Position numbers and translations under genes: made by a program
The notes under the pieces: generated by a model
Databases searched by the model: none
What the model saw: the letters and a program-made list of their open reading frames with translations, nothing else
Told to the model about the DNA's origin: nothing
Assembly (NCBI GenBank): GCA_029204225.1
Contig: CM055098.1
Location: forward strand, 14,520,533 to 14,584,532
Direction of reading: 5' to 3'
DNA length: 64,000 bases
From: Diphasiastrum complanatum
Lineage: Eukaryota; Streptophyta; Lycopodiopsida; Lycopodiales; Lycopodiaceae
In this document: positions 33,304 through 44,330 of the stretch, piece after piece
Layout of the letters: every line of letters starts with the position of its first letter
Numbering within the stretch: the first letter of the stretch is position 1

Positions 33304-33924
33304 GAACCAGTTATATGGTTCAAGAGGAGCTTTGGCCAACTTAGTGTGGGACTCCACTATCCTGTGAAGGATTTGAGATGTGATGCGGTCTTTCCTGAGG
33401 TTGCCAACCATCAAGAAATGATTCAGCGACTGGGCAGCGGCGTGGATGGAAGGCTCAATGATGGCTTCCAGAAGGTAGCCATCATTAGTCCAGTGCAGAT
33501 CGTTGGTGAGGTCAATGTATGGCTTGATGGCCTGTTTGGCGTGCTTGTGATTGGGTGAGGCTTGCGTACCAGATGAGATTCCTATAGCTGCAAGTGCGGC
33601 CTCAATGACGCGCACCTTGTGTGTGGCTCCTTGGAAGGTGGTATAAAACTTGGATTTTCATTCTTTCCACGTACTGAAGGCAAGAGTGATGAAATCCATA
33701 TTGATGCGTCCCGAAAAGGCTCTCTCATGAATACCCATTGCAATAAGTAGAGGCTTCGCAAGAGTCATCCACTGAGTGACCATGCTTGTGCTAGGAAGAA
33801 TCATGATGTCCATTGCAGATGGGACATCACGATAGATAGTATAGCGTGGAGACTGGGAAGTATTGGCATAAGACATGATGATCAGAAAGGAATTATAACC
33901 GCATGAAAGTGTATCAGAAGGCAA
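33304..33924 (-). pseudogene. ORF3, N-terminal part of the second Gypsy element
   Basis: Minus frames 33924-33658 and 33615-33304 (one stop and a frame change). They contain YTIYRDVPSAMDIMILP, MDFITLAFSTWKE and ESHTKLAKAPLEPYN and end at the inversion break. It lies after integrase, where ORF3 is expected. Its continuation is proposed to be the plus-strand segment that begins at 30340 (GELKRAIKANRKQ). No known domain. Confidence 0.5.
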
Positions 33925-34616
33925 TGCAGGAAATTTGGAAGGCTTTGGTCACAAGAAAAATTCGCAAGAGCTTTGCTAGCACAAGTGGGGAATGAATCGA
34001 ATTCAGCCAACTTATAGGTCATTTGGTGGGTCCATTACACTGAATAGTAGTTGGGCTGATAAGTTCTGAACAAAAAATTGTAAGCATGTACAATACTGTA
34101 AAAATAGGCTATAGAAATCTCGACGAAGGTTTTTAGGGATCTGAGGCAAACGTTTTCCAGAGCTGGCGAAGGATGAACCTTTGCCCAGGAGGGTCCTTCT
34201 CCCACGTACTGTCATAAATGTATTTTTTCACAATCTGAACCTATGGACAACCTAATTTTGACATTTTAAGATCATTTAGCAGGTCGGCGAAGGTTCATAA
34301 TGAGGTTATGATGCTCAGTGAAGGTTTTCAAAAATTACTGAACATTCGTCTGACTCAAAAATTGAATTTTCTCTTGTCAAAAACCTTTGCCCACCTCAAT
34401 CTAGATAAGTCAAGGGTGGATATACAACAGTTTGAGAGCTCAGCGAAGGTTTCTGAAACTGTATTGGCCAAATATGCCCAAAACAATGGTTTCCTAAGTC
34501 ATTTTCCATTAAAAAAAAATATTGTGCTTCTTTTTTCTTATGCTGATGACTTCTTGACTTTCGCTCATCAGTCTTTTCTTATTTTATTATTTTTTTCTTT
34601 TTTTTGTTTTTGTTTT
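33925..34616 (-). other. Spacer between integrase and ORF3
   Basis: About 0.7 kb with no supported gene. It includes a T-rich/A-rich stretch (34555-34680). No second RNase H could be recognised here, in contrast to the Tat-like element to the left. Confidence 0.5.
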
Positions 34617-35860
34617 TTAACTGTCTTTTTCCAAAAAAAAAGTCAGCAAATTAAATACTGAAAACAAAAAATTGAAAACAAATAAAATGAAAAAAATATA
34701 TTGAGACCAGGCTTGCTGAACTGGCGGAGTAGGCTGCCAACACTTGCGTAATCGGCTGTCATTTACTGGAGTATCAAATCGTTTTCCATCCAAGTGCTCA
34801 AGAATTATTGCGCCATAGTTCAGGATTTTTTTCACTTTATACGGGCCTTCACCAGTATACTTCAACTTACCCTTGATCATCTTGGTTTTGTACATCAATG
34901 CAAGATCTCCTACTTCTAGATCTTTCTTGTGCAATCGACGATCGTGCCATGCCTTGCGGCGGGCTTTCTCTGCTGCTAAGGCATGAACTGCCATCAATTG
35001 GGTTTCACATAATTTGTGCAACGCTTCATGACGAAGTTGTAAAGATTGATCATCATTTAATCGTTCTGTTGCTACTATGCATAAAGATGGGATTAAAAAT
35101 TCAATTGGCATAACAACATCTTGACCATAAACCAGTTGAAAATTTGTTTGATTTGTACTATTTTTGTAAGCGGTTCTGAATGCCCATAATGCTGCATACA
35201 GTTTATGTTCCCAATCAGACCGACATGCTTCAACTGTCTTTGTCATAATGGTGCAGAGAATCTTATTGGAAGATTCAGCTTGGCCATTCCCTCTGGGATA
35301 ATAGGGAGTACTAAATTTGTGTATAATAAAAAAATCTTTCAGTAAACACTTTGTTGTTTGATTAACAAAGTGTGTACCCCGATCACTGACAATTTCGATC
35401 GGACATCCAAATCTGATTATAATATTTCATATAGAAACTTGGCCGTAGATTTCGCATCAACCACTTTGACAGCTTTGGCTTCAACCCACTTGGTCATATA
35501 ATCAGTTGCGACGATAATGTATCGGGCCTGAGATCCTTGCGCAACAGGATGAATAGGACCAACATAATCCAGTCCCCATTTTTCAAATGGTGTTTGCGAT
35601 AAAACCGGATGTAAGGGTTCATAATTCTGTCGAGTAGGCCGTCGTGCTTGCTGGCAGACATCACATGTCTGAATAAATTTTTTTGTGTCCTTATGAAGCA
35701 TAGGCCACCAACAACCGGATTGCAAAAGTTTGCGAATAGTAATATCTGTAGAGAAGTGTCCTCCACCCATGCCATCATGTGAAAACATGATTAAATCTGG
35801 TACTTCATGCGGTAAAACACATCTTCATAGATATTATCTGATCCACGACGATACAATTGT
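34617..35860 (-). pseudogene. Integrase of the second Gypsy element
   Basis: The zinc-binding domain HDGMGGGHFS ... CDVCQQ (35775-35650) is followed by the core with GLDYVGPI (35575), VSDRGTHFVNQ (about 35390-35360) and PRGNGQAESSNK (about 35300-35265). All three acidic residues are kept. A frameshift near 35417 separates the first Asp from the other two. The C-terminal part (34950-34730) has KYTGEGPYKVKKIL and KRFDTPVNDSRLRKCW. There is no chromodomain. The last ORF overruns into a hydrophobic tail which is probably not native. Confidence 0.85.
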
Positions 35861-35894
35861 CCTGCAATTAATTGATAAGGTTGAGTCTTATGAA

Positions 35895-37351
35895 TCAATT
35901 GCTATTCTGTACTTTTGTCAAAGAGTCATTCGGTTGTCCTAGCATTAGGTACTCAACAATATATGCCGTCCACTTAGGTACTGCTTCAACATAGAACAAC
36001 GCAGCATCTGGCAGTTCATCATCCACTTCAGTATTAACTGGTGCGGATTCAATTCGCGAAACATGATCGGCTAGATAATGTTGCTTCCCCTTTCTGACCA
36101 CAATTCGAAAGTCAAATTCAGTCAATAATAATAACCATCTTGCAATACGTCCAGTATTACACATCTTATTTATCAAGTAAAGTAACGGTTGGTGATCCGT
36201 ATAAAATGCAAAGTGCGTTTCCATGAGGTAGTGACGAAATTTCCGAACAGAAAAAATCATGGCTAGCGCTTCACGTTCTGTTGTTGAGTAATTTTTCTTT
36301 GGATCTATAAGATGTCTGCTTGCAAATCGTATAGGATAATCCTTCTTATAGTCACATGGCTGCGTTAAAGCTGATCCAATGGCATATTTTGAGGCATTTG
36401 TATGAACATGAAACTCTAATGTCCAATCTGGAGAATGTAGAATTGGTGCTAAAGATCATGCTTTTTTTAACTTTTCAAAGGCTTCTAATGCCTCTACTGT
36501 CCAAATAGGAACAATAGTTAATTTGTATATAGGTCGCGCTAAATCCGCAAAGAAATTATTAAAAATTCGATAGTAGTTTGCATGACCCATAAACACATAA
36601 ACTCCTCGAATTGTTGCTGGTGGTAGCAATTCCACAATAACTTTGATTTTAGAATAATCGGTGGCAATACCATGTCTTGATATCACATGTCCAAGCACCA
36701 CTCCGTGAGAAACCCATATCTGGTATTTTTCTGGATTTAGAGAAATCTGATATTTGCGGCATCTTTCAAAGACTTTCTCCAATCGATCTAGGTGGTCTAT
36801 ATCTGTACTATGAACTCCCAAGTCGTCCAAGTAAATTTCAAGGAATTTCTACAGATAATCTTTAAAGGCAAATTGCATTACTCTTTGGAATGAACTTGGT
36901 GCATTACAGAGTCCAAACGACATTACTTTGTAAGAATAGGTGCCCCATTCTGTTGCAAAAGCAGTTTTGTGGCGATCGGCAGGTGCAATCTTAACCTGGT
37001 TGTAACCACTAAATCCATCCAGGAAACTATAAGCTTCCGCTCCAGCAAGACGATCCAAAATGCTTTCAGTAAAAGGTAACAGAAAGTGATCCTTCTGTGT
37101 CACTTTATTCAATGCTTTGAGATTCACACAGATTCGCAATTTCTCATTTTCTTAGGAACAATGACAATCGGTGAAATCCATTCGGTATGCTCGATCTCAT
37201 AAATGAAATCGGCGTCAAGCAATCTCTGAAGTTCTTTCTTTATCAGATCTGCCACATTAGGATTACAGCGATAGAACTTTGAAACCTTTGGTACTGCATC
37301 AGGTAGTAAAGGTAAGGTATGTTCAATAACTGATGTTGAAATACCCTTCAA
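35895..37351 (-). pseudogene. RT and RNase H of the second Gypsy element
   Basis: RT is seen as IEHTEWISPIVIVPKK (37190), VNLKALNKVTQKDHFLLPF (37130), FSGYNQVKIAPADRHKTAF, MSFGLCNAPSSFQRVM and the catalytic box YLDDLGVHS (about 36830-36805), then LGHVISRHGIATD. RNase H: residues HVHTNASKYAIGSA can be read at about 36410-36365 (first Asp replaced by Asn), and FSVRKFRHYLMETHFAFYTDHQPLLYL (36257-36170). The spacing to integrase is direct (QLYRRGSDNIYEDV), leaving no room for a second RNase H upstream of integrase. Stops at 36845 and elsewhere inactivate it. Confidence 0.85.
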
Positions 37352-37414
37352 ATCTTGATAAGTCTATGCGAAGCAATATTGATACTTAATAAGTAACAAA
37401 CGGAATGCCTGATA

Positions 37415-39497
37415 CTATTCAGAAGTAAGTTGTGATCCCACTTGTACAATCTTTTTCGGTTCTCCTGGTTCTGCAAGATTCATTGGCTGCGTCCTAGCTG
37501 GGCCATCGTAAACCTCTTTAGATTCCGGCATGTGTTCTTCAGGTTCACGATGTGCTTTAGGTAACATGATAATCACATCATCTAGTGGATAACGTTTAAA
37601 ATGCTCTGGCATATCATGCTGGACTACATTTGCTTGTTCTTTTTCGAAAGGACTTGTCTTGGATCTTCGTTTAGTCTTCTTAGCAGGAATTGATCATGGA
37701 GGTGATGAATTTCAGGATGATAAATCTTTCTTCACAGGTGAAGACTTCCTAGACGATGATGTCTTGCTGAAAATCTGACTTGAAGAATCATTCTTGACTT
37801 TTCCTTTGTTTTTATCCAATAGAGGTGGCACTTCCTTTGAATCGATCTTTTGAGAGGGATTTTCCCATTTTAGGACCGTAATATAATGTTAACAGCTTTG
37901 CTTATTTCTTCGTCATCAAACCTGTGATCCTGTCTCCCTTCAATATAACTGCTTTGGGCGATTTGATTGTTGGTTCATCAGGAACATTACGCACTCCAAA
38001 TCTAGTCGGATCCATATGATGTAGAGTCTGTTCATCCGTAAGTTCTGCATTGCCATCATAAGTTAAGGCATGGCTCATTGGTATGAGATCATCCTCAATT
38101 GGATCTGGTATAGGTTCCGTTGATATCCAGGCTACATTCAGCACATTTAGTGGAAACGTGATTGGCATATCCAAAGTTTGATCTAACAAGGAAATCTCGC
38201 TCATCTCTGATTGAATATCTTGTTGACACATATATCCTGCTGTACAATCAATTGTTGCAAGAGCTTCGTTCCAATTGACAGTATCCGTTTGAGAATCGTA
38301 GTGAACTCCCAACTTTTTCTCTGGTCGATCACAAGTGTGATCCGTTGTTGATGAATCATCATCCGCTTTTTGAACCACTGGCTTGATAGTCCAAGTCGTA
38401 GGATCAACTTTAACTGCACGTTCACGATTTTCAAAAGTGATTTTGTCGGTACCCCAGTTATGCATTACTTGCGCAACTCGTAACCATGGACGTCCTAAGA
38501 GAACTCGGTAGACATTTAGTGCTTCTGGTAAGTCCATCACGACGAAAGTAATGACGAACTGTACTCCTGCAATCCTGACAGGTATATCTTCCACCATTCC
38601 TCATGGACGAACTGTCGTTTGATTAGCTAGCTTAATAGCAAAAGTAGCAGGCTTAATCTTTGTAAGGCCCCATTTTGTCTATAGCTTTGTAGAAATCAGG
38701 TTCACTCCTAAACCACCATCTATCACGGCTGCTTTTTTAGAAAATTGTCTATGTTGTATCGGCAGAGTGATATTCTTTTGTTCACTTTTCCAAATGGCTC
38801 CAACATGGAGTACATCGTTAGATTCTTCAAATCCAGCACAAAAAAGCGGCTCCTGATGGTCTTCTGATTCTTCTTGAGCTAACTTTTGCGCTAAGACTTC
38901 TTTTGCTTTTGGCACCAACTTTAGGAACTCTCCCAATGAAATATTGATCTTGCTAGACAAAATATTCATGAGTAATTCTGTATGTGGTGCTTCCGGTTCA
39001 GTCATCTTGAAGGGTTCTTTGTGATGATGTAATTGATCAATCATATCCGTACGTAAATTTCTTGGAGGCTGCAATGGTGAAGACCGAACTTCAGTTGTTA
39101 CTTTAGCAGCTTCAAGTTCCTCTTCTTCTTGCAGATGTTTAATCCACTGTCTCATATCCTGATATCTTCGTTTTTCTGCATTAAGATTTGGATAGACTCC
39201 CGATGCTGTTGATGTATCGTTCAATGGTATAGAATTAGCAGGTACTAAATCCACTACTGGTTCTTTTTGCTTTTGTGCTCTGGTGACAACCATCAAGGGT
39301 GCACTTGGTTTATTTTGAGCTACTGATCCTTGCTTGATTGTTATCAAATTTACAGGTGTTGTAGCTGGTGGTGGCTTCGGTCTTGCTGGACAGTCTTTAT
39401 AGCAATGCCCATATAGAAACTTACTCTTCTCTCTCTCCTTTTCTCTCTCACAAAAAGCATAAGAAATAGCAATCCCAATAATGATCAAATCCAACAA
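37415..39497 (-). pseudogene. Gag zinc-knuckle remnant and protease of the second Gypsy element
   Basis: The minus frame 39497-38679 starts in leader sequence and at once enters GHCYKDCPARPKPPP (39410), a partial zinc knuckle; the gag body is deleted. A Pro/Gln/Glu-rich linker follows, then an aspartic protease with AVIDGGLGVNLIS (38735-38700). The active triad reads D-G-G where D-S/T-G is usual. The flap region and the end of protease follow in the frame 38597-37902 (VNVYRVLLGRPWLR matched as NVYRVLLGRPWLR, an expected ILGRPFL-type motif). The linker up to RT (37900-37352) is Lys/Ser-rich with several stops. Confidence 0.75.
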
Positions 39498-39499
39498 TT

Positions 39500-39947
39500 A
39501 GCAAATACAAAGGAAGCATGAGAAATGGAGGAAAAGAAAGGAAGAGCAAGGACATTCATTAATCCATTTCTAAAGAGAACCAATATGCTTTATTGAAATG
39601 AGGAAATGAACATCAGGATCAACTCGAGTTGGTCTCTTTTTATAGTAGAGAGGAGGACCCTGGCCTTTGAATCCTATTGGTCCAGTCTTGCCTCTCTTTT
39701 TATTCGAATTTAAAAAAGTGTGGGAACCATCAAAATTGGAGGGAAACCCAACTTTATTCACTAACTTGACATTTAGGCCCTGCGACATTAAAAGTCCCGC
39801 AAAAAGGCCTAAAGTCCTTTTACTAACATTCTAATTAATCAAATAACTATGTGATCATTGGGTTGGACTTACACACTCAGGGTGCCAAATCCCTCTCACT
39901 TATTAACTAGGGTTAGGGTTGCCTTGGGATCCGCAAACCCTCCAACA
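39500..39947 (-). repeat. 5' LTR of the second Gypsy element
   Basis: Starts TGTTGGAGGG on the minus strand at 39947; TATA box CTATAAAAAG at 39636-39645; a possible AATAAA signal at about 39580 (minus). The inner end and PBS could not be located; the leader seems fused to gag by deletion. Base composition of U3 matches the inverted 3' LTR at 32720. Confidence 0.7.
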
Positions 39948-40145
39948 ATGTAGTACACATGTGTGGGCTCGGATTTCAATGTTGACCAATGCTTTTGATT
40001 GTCAATGCTTGTTGTTTGTCAAATTGCCAATCTAGATCAACTTTTTGATGACTAGTTTTTTGAGGGATTGTTAAGCAAGCATCCAATCACTCTTGTGTTT
40101 CTTTTGTAGATCCATTTATGGTCCTAAAGTACAGTACTTTCATAG

Positions 40146-40587
40146 TGTTAACACATTGTACTTAAAAAAAAAATTGAAAATGAAAGAGGGGAGGGGGTAC
40201 ACCCTCCCCCCACCCCCCTCACAAAGCTCCTCTGCACGGCCACGCTTCCCCTCATCCCACTCCTCTGCACGGCCGCCCCTCCCATCACCTCGCTCCCTGC
40301 ATGCTCGTTGAAGACACTCCGGGCCGCTGGCCCTGTTCGCCGCCCAACCTACCACAACGTCCCACACTCCTCTGCACGGCTCCCATCTAGCCACACCGCC
40401 AGCTAGCAGATCCGTGGGCCGATATGGGTGATTGGGCGGTGAGCCGGGCCAGCGGCCCGAAGTGTGGCTGTGAGCAGTAGGAGGGCCCTGGACGGCCGCG
40501 TGCAGGGGACTGAGAGGGGGTTGGGGGGGGGGGAGATGTACCCCCTATCCTTTCATTTTCAAAAGTTTTTTTTACAAGGTGTTAACA
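40146..40587. mobile_element. GC-rich element with long terminal inverted repeats
   Basis: The left end TGTTAACACATTGTA ... GAAAATGAAAG ... GGGGGTACA (40146-40201) is repeated inverted at the right end (40531-40587), giving imperfect TIRs of about 55 bp. The core is sharply GC-rich against the AT-rich flanks and holds three copies of CTCCTCTGCACGGC (about 40228, 40259, 40367). No transposase is encoded. It looks like a non-autonomous DNA transposon (MITE or foldback type). A target duplication is not obvious. Confidence 0.6.
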
Positions 40588-41880
40588 TCAAACCAGCCCC
40601 CCCCTCCCCTTCCCTCTTTAAAATTTGAATATAAAGAATTAAAAAAATTTACAACTTACTTTATACCAAAATAAAGCTCAAAAGAACACTGATGAAGTGC
40701 AAAAAAATTTAAGGCTTTCACAAATTCAAAAATAAATCAATATTTTTACAAACATTTAATTTAATTATTTATTCATTTAATATACTAGGTTCAAGTGCAA
40801 CCTATGAGACTAGGTTTTAACTCAAGCTAAACCCAAGGTGAACTGCCAAATAGGACTATTAGCAAGTTAATTAATCCAGATTATCAAACATGTTTAGGCA
40901 AGGAAGAGACATTTTTTGAGTTCAAAAAGGGCCCCAATGATTGGAGTTCCATTTTGTTTTAGATTAGAGGAACTTGATTTCAATATAAATTATAGGGTTA
41001 TTGTGATTGTTTGGATCTCAAAAATAGACAGGCTTCTATTAGTGATCTTGTGATAGAGTCTGGGGTCACACTCTTGCAATTTGACATTGCAAGAGATTCA
41101 TACAGTGACGTTTTGTTGCTCTACAATTTTTTGCTTCAGGTAATCAAGGAGAAGTACGCCACTTTGTCATAATGTTTGACTAGTGGATTCACACCAGTTA
41201 CAAAATACATGCTCATGTCTTATCATACCAAGTAAGACAATTTAAATGCTTCTTGATGTTTATAAATTTATCATTGGCATTATCAATGAAAATAGTTCTC
41301 AAAATTGCAGCTAATAGACTCTCTATCTTATTTTGCAGTGAGCACTGGAGTTTAAACCTGATCTCTATAAGCGTTTTGTGTAAAAATGAACTCGGCTTGT
41401 AATACGCATAAGGATATTGATCTAATCTTGCCAAATATATGTAAATATATTCAGGCAAGTGTTGTTCAGACAACTGAATGACAGATCGTCAGTCTGGAGG
41501 TAAATTTTGTCCTTCTTAACAACATTTTGAAATCAGCATTCTAATGTAGTTGTTTCATTTTAATGCATTTTAATTGTAGTCACTCCAGCAAAATGATTCA
41601 TTCAGTTGTGGGTGGTACACTTTGTATAATGCAAAGTTATTTTTTGAATGGTTCATCCTTCAACATGATATTGATATTTCAAAGATAATTTATTCTATTT
41701 ATTCTTGGTTTTGGAATCGTGATTAGTTTTTTATTTTGTATATTTTTCTAACCATAGCTAATATGTGAATATTCTATCTTGCAGTTTAAACTTCTTGAAT
41801 ACACATCAAGCCAGGTGTATAGATTTAGGCAATAAATTATCCCGAGCATACTGGCGAGGGCAAGGCTTCAGCCACCCATT
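40588..41880. other. No gene recognised
   Basis: AT-rich DNA without any long ORF. The stretch beside the foldback element begins with C and T runs. Nothing else supported until the Gypsy RT starts near 42030. Confidence 0.5.
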
Positions 41881-42029
41881 GTTGATCATTGTCTTGTCGA
41901 CCTTTTAGGAAATCCTCCTGGAACTGCAATGCCTTTGCCTTTGTCTGCTCTGCTAGGTCCGGAACCATCTCAGTTTACAGGTACTGTAGCAGAAGGCTGC
42001 CTCTCGAATCTTTCGTCTTCTGATCCGTC

Positions 42030-42283
42030 ACTCGAATGTCTTATGAAAAAATTTCTAGATGATTTTTGTTTGTATGGAGACGCTAACGATCACCTGGATT
42101 ATTTGGAGAGGTGTTTCCAACGAAGTTTTGAATATGGTATCAGCCTTAATCCAGACAAATGTATTTTCTGTGTGAGAAGCGGAGTGTTGTTGGGCCAAAT
42201 GTATTTTGTGTGAGAAGCAGAGTGTTGTTGGGCCAGATCATTTCAAAGGAAGGTTTATCTATTGATCTAGCAAAAATTGAAGT
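42030..42283 (+). pseudogene. Gypsy RT, upstream part
   Basis: KFLDDFCLYGDANDHLDYLERCF is the palm catalytic motif and following helix, then GISLNPDKCIFCVRSGVLLG. A near-exact tandem duplication of about 39 bp (about 42158-42236) repeats the KCIFCVRSGVLLG coding block, then the frame goes on as IISKEGLSIDLAKIEV. Sequence upstream of 42030 is not RT-like, so the element is also 5'-truncated or rearranged. Confidence 0.8.
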
Positions 42284-42778
42284 TATAAAGTTCTCAAACC
42301 ACGGATCCTATACTAAGCATGCCAGTCACAAGCAACACAAGGGAACCTGATGGTGGACAAACCAACCCAACCAACCTAGATCAAACGGATCTAGCCCCCA
42401 AGCTATAGATCAATTACTTAGAGAAGAATGAGGCAACACACCAGCAACATCCTATTACCGGTCATGCTGTCAAGCATACACTAGTGAGAGCCCAATAGGT
42501 ATAATTATACCCTCCAAGGCCCATGCACCACTAGTAGTGCACTATGACACCTCACTGGACACCTCTGCAGCCTATCTGGGCCACGTCATCTAGTTCCCCA
42601 ATGACTCACTAATAGACCCATACAAATCCACCATCAAGTATTTAGGCCTACAACCATTAATTATGACCATGTACACATAAGGGTCCCAATTCCCTTATAG
42701 TCATAATTAACTTACGGGTTGTTGGTCTACCGGTCCCTAACATGGACACGCTACCCAAGACCAGTCATGGGCATGACA
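42284..42778 (-). repeat. 3' LTR of the chromovirus derivative
   Basis: On the minus strand it starts TGTCATGCCCATGACTGG (42778) and ends CTTTATA (42284), 495 bp. The end is TA, not the usual CA. The same family forms the LTRs at 63295-64000. Confidence 0.75.
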
Positions 42779-42791
42779 TTCTTCCCCCCTT
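42779..42791 (-). other. Polypurine tract
   Basis: Minus-strand AAGGGGGGAAGAA directly before the LTR start. Confidence 0.85.
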
Positions 42792-43230
42792 ATTCAAGTT
42801 CTGTCCTCAGAACTTAAAACTGGGAAAGTTCCTCCTTAAGCTTCCTTCAGAAATCATCATCGTCTGTACATCCCTTCTATCGAACCAGATGCTCGGTAAC
42901 TATACGATTTCTCAATCGTTTAGTTCTTGTATCCAAGATCTTTCCGGGTTCAAGTGGAGACACACCCGATGATTCATCCAACAGGTCCAATCGATCTCTA
43001 GATCCAAGATGCTCTCCTTCATGTAGACTCTTTCAGAGATGGCTTACGTGAAATACGGGATGCACTTGAGATCCATCCGGGAGTTCCGATTGGTAAGCTT
43101 AGGATCCAATCTTTTTCAAGATCTTAAACGGTCCTCTACATCTAGGGGACGATTAGTAATGCTAGCCGGTATGCATTACACTTGAATCCATCGAGATTCT
43201 CAAAAGATACCCAAACCCCCACTTGGAAGT
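42792..43230 (-). pseudogene. Chromovirus integrase C-terminus with chromodomain
   Basis: Minus-strand frames give GSQVHPVFHVSHL and, after a short linker, EPGKILDTRTKRLRNRIVTEHLVRWKGC followed by DDDDFWKEA: the C-terminal integrase GPY/F-type segment and a chromodomain with its Trp-Lys-Gly core. Chromodomains at the end of integrase define chromoviruses. Frame changes and stops make it non-functional. Confidence 0.8.
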
Positions 43231-43276
43231 CTCTCGATGATCCTTTCAGACTTGCATAATGTCGGTCCCCATCTCA

Positions 43277-43777
43277 CTAGCGTATGCTTGACAACATGAC
43301 CGATAGCAGGATGTTGCTAGTGTGTTGCCTCATTCCTCTCTGAGTGATTGATCCATAGCTTGGGGACTAGATCCGTTCGATCTAGGTTGGTTGGGTTGGT
43401 TTGTCCACCATTATGTTCCCTTGTGTTGCTTGTGACTGGCATGCTTAGAATAGGATCCGTGATTTGAGGACTTTATATTGATATCAGAGCCCAATAGGTA
43501 TACTTATACCCTCCAAGGCCCATGCACCACTAGTAGTGCACTATGACACCTCACTGGACACCTCTGCAGCCTATCTGGGCCACGTCATCTAGTTCCCCAA
43601 TGACTCACTGATAGACCCATACAAATCCACCATCAAGTGTTTAAGCCTACAACCATTAATTATGACCATGTACACATAAGGGTCCCAATTCCCTTATAGT
43701 CATAATTAACTTACGGGTTGTTGGTCTACCGGTCCCTAGCGTGGACACGCTACCCGAGACCAGTCATGGGCATGATA
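43277..43777. repeat. Second chromovirus LTR, inner half inverted
   Basis: 43277-43478 is the 3' half of the LTR in plus orientation, followed by TGATATCAGAGC (43479-43490), one base from the initiator tRNA-Met PBS. 43486-43777 is the 5' half in minus orientation. The two parts share AGAGC at the junction, a sequence present both in the PBS and at the LTR midpoint. Confidence 0.75.
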
Positions 43778-43782
43778 GAAGT

Positions 43783-44330
43783 CATAGAGAATATGTGTTT
43801 CCCGAAGTCAGCAAAAGAAATGCAAACATTCTTAGGAATGACGGGGTATCATTGAAGGTACATATATGCATATTCTAATAGGAATCATGTTCTATATAAA
43901 GTGCTTAAAAAAGAAAAAGGTGCAGTATACAAAGTTACTATCAGCCGCTATAAGGCGTTTAAAGATCTGGTGGATGCGTTGGTCAATACAACTATACTTC
44001 GACCGCCAGATTGGAGCAAACCGTTCCATGTGCATTGTGATGCTTCTCAGGTGGCTGTTGGGTGCGTGTTAGCACAACCAGATGAGGAGAAATGTTACGA
44101 CCATCCAGTGTATTATGCGAGCAAGCAGCTAACACCAACGCAGAAAAATTACTCCACAACGGAACGAGAGACATTGAGTTTGATTTTCGCTCTTTGTAAA
44201 TTCAAGCACTTTTTACTGGATAACAAATTCATTGCATACATGGACCATCAACCGTTACTCTATCTTATACATAAACTTGCAATAGCGAAAAGCGTGTTGG
44301 ATGATCTTATTTCAGGAATTTGAGTTTGAA
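43783..44330 (+). pseudogene. Gypsy RT connection and RNase H, downstream part
   Basis: MQTFLGMTGYH*RYIYAYSN (RT thumb, one stop), then RNase H with FHVHCDASQVAVGCVLAQP, TTERETLSLIFALCKFKHFLLDNKF and MDHQPLLYL. The catalytic Asp, Glu and Asp can all be recognised. The frame ends soon after; no integrase follows. Confidence 0.85.

Larger units (their letters stand above)
30337..39947 (-). mobile_element. Second Gypsy element with an inverted 3' third
   Basis: Minus-strand Gypsy element: 5' LTR (right, starts 39947), gag zinc-knuckle remnant, protease, RT, RNase H, integrase and the first part of ORF3 (to 33304). The remainder of ORF3, the polypurine tract and the 3' LTR (30337-33177) are present on the plus strand instead. 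The two LTRs belong to one family but are in opposite orientation. A single inversion of about 2.97 kb with breaks near 30337 and 33303 restores a normal element and also repairs the neighbouring Tat-like LTR. No archaeal RNase H was found in this element. Confidence 0.7.
42284..43777 (-). mobile_element. Chromovirus (Gypsy) derivative with rearranged LTR, TSD GAAGT
   Basis: A 1494-bp insertion flanked by GAAGT at 42279-42283 and 43778-43782. On the minus strand the right side would be 5' LTR and the left side 3' LTR. The left LTR is complete (42284-42778). The internal part is only the last about 480 bp with the integrase C-terminus and chromodomain. In the right LTR the outer half (43486-43777) is in the normal orientation, but the inner half with the PBS (43277-43490) is inverted. 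The presence of one clean TSD shows that the outer ends were made by a single integration. Confidence 0.8.

Noticed and set aside
40093-40394. Pro/Ser-rich and Arg/Gly-rich ORFs on both strands
   Set aside because: Low-complexity translations of the GC-rich foldback core.
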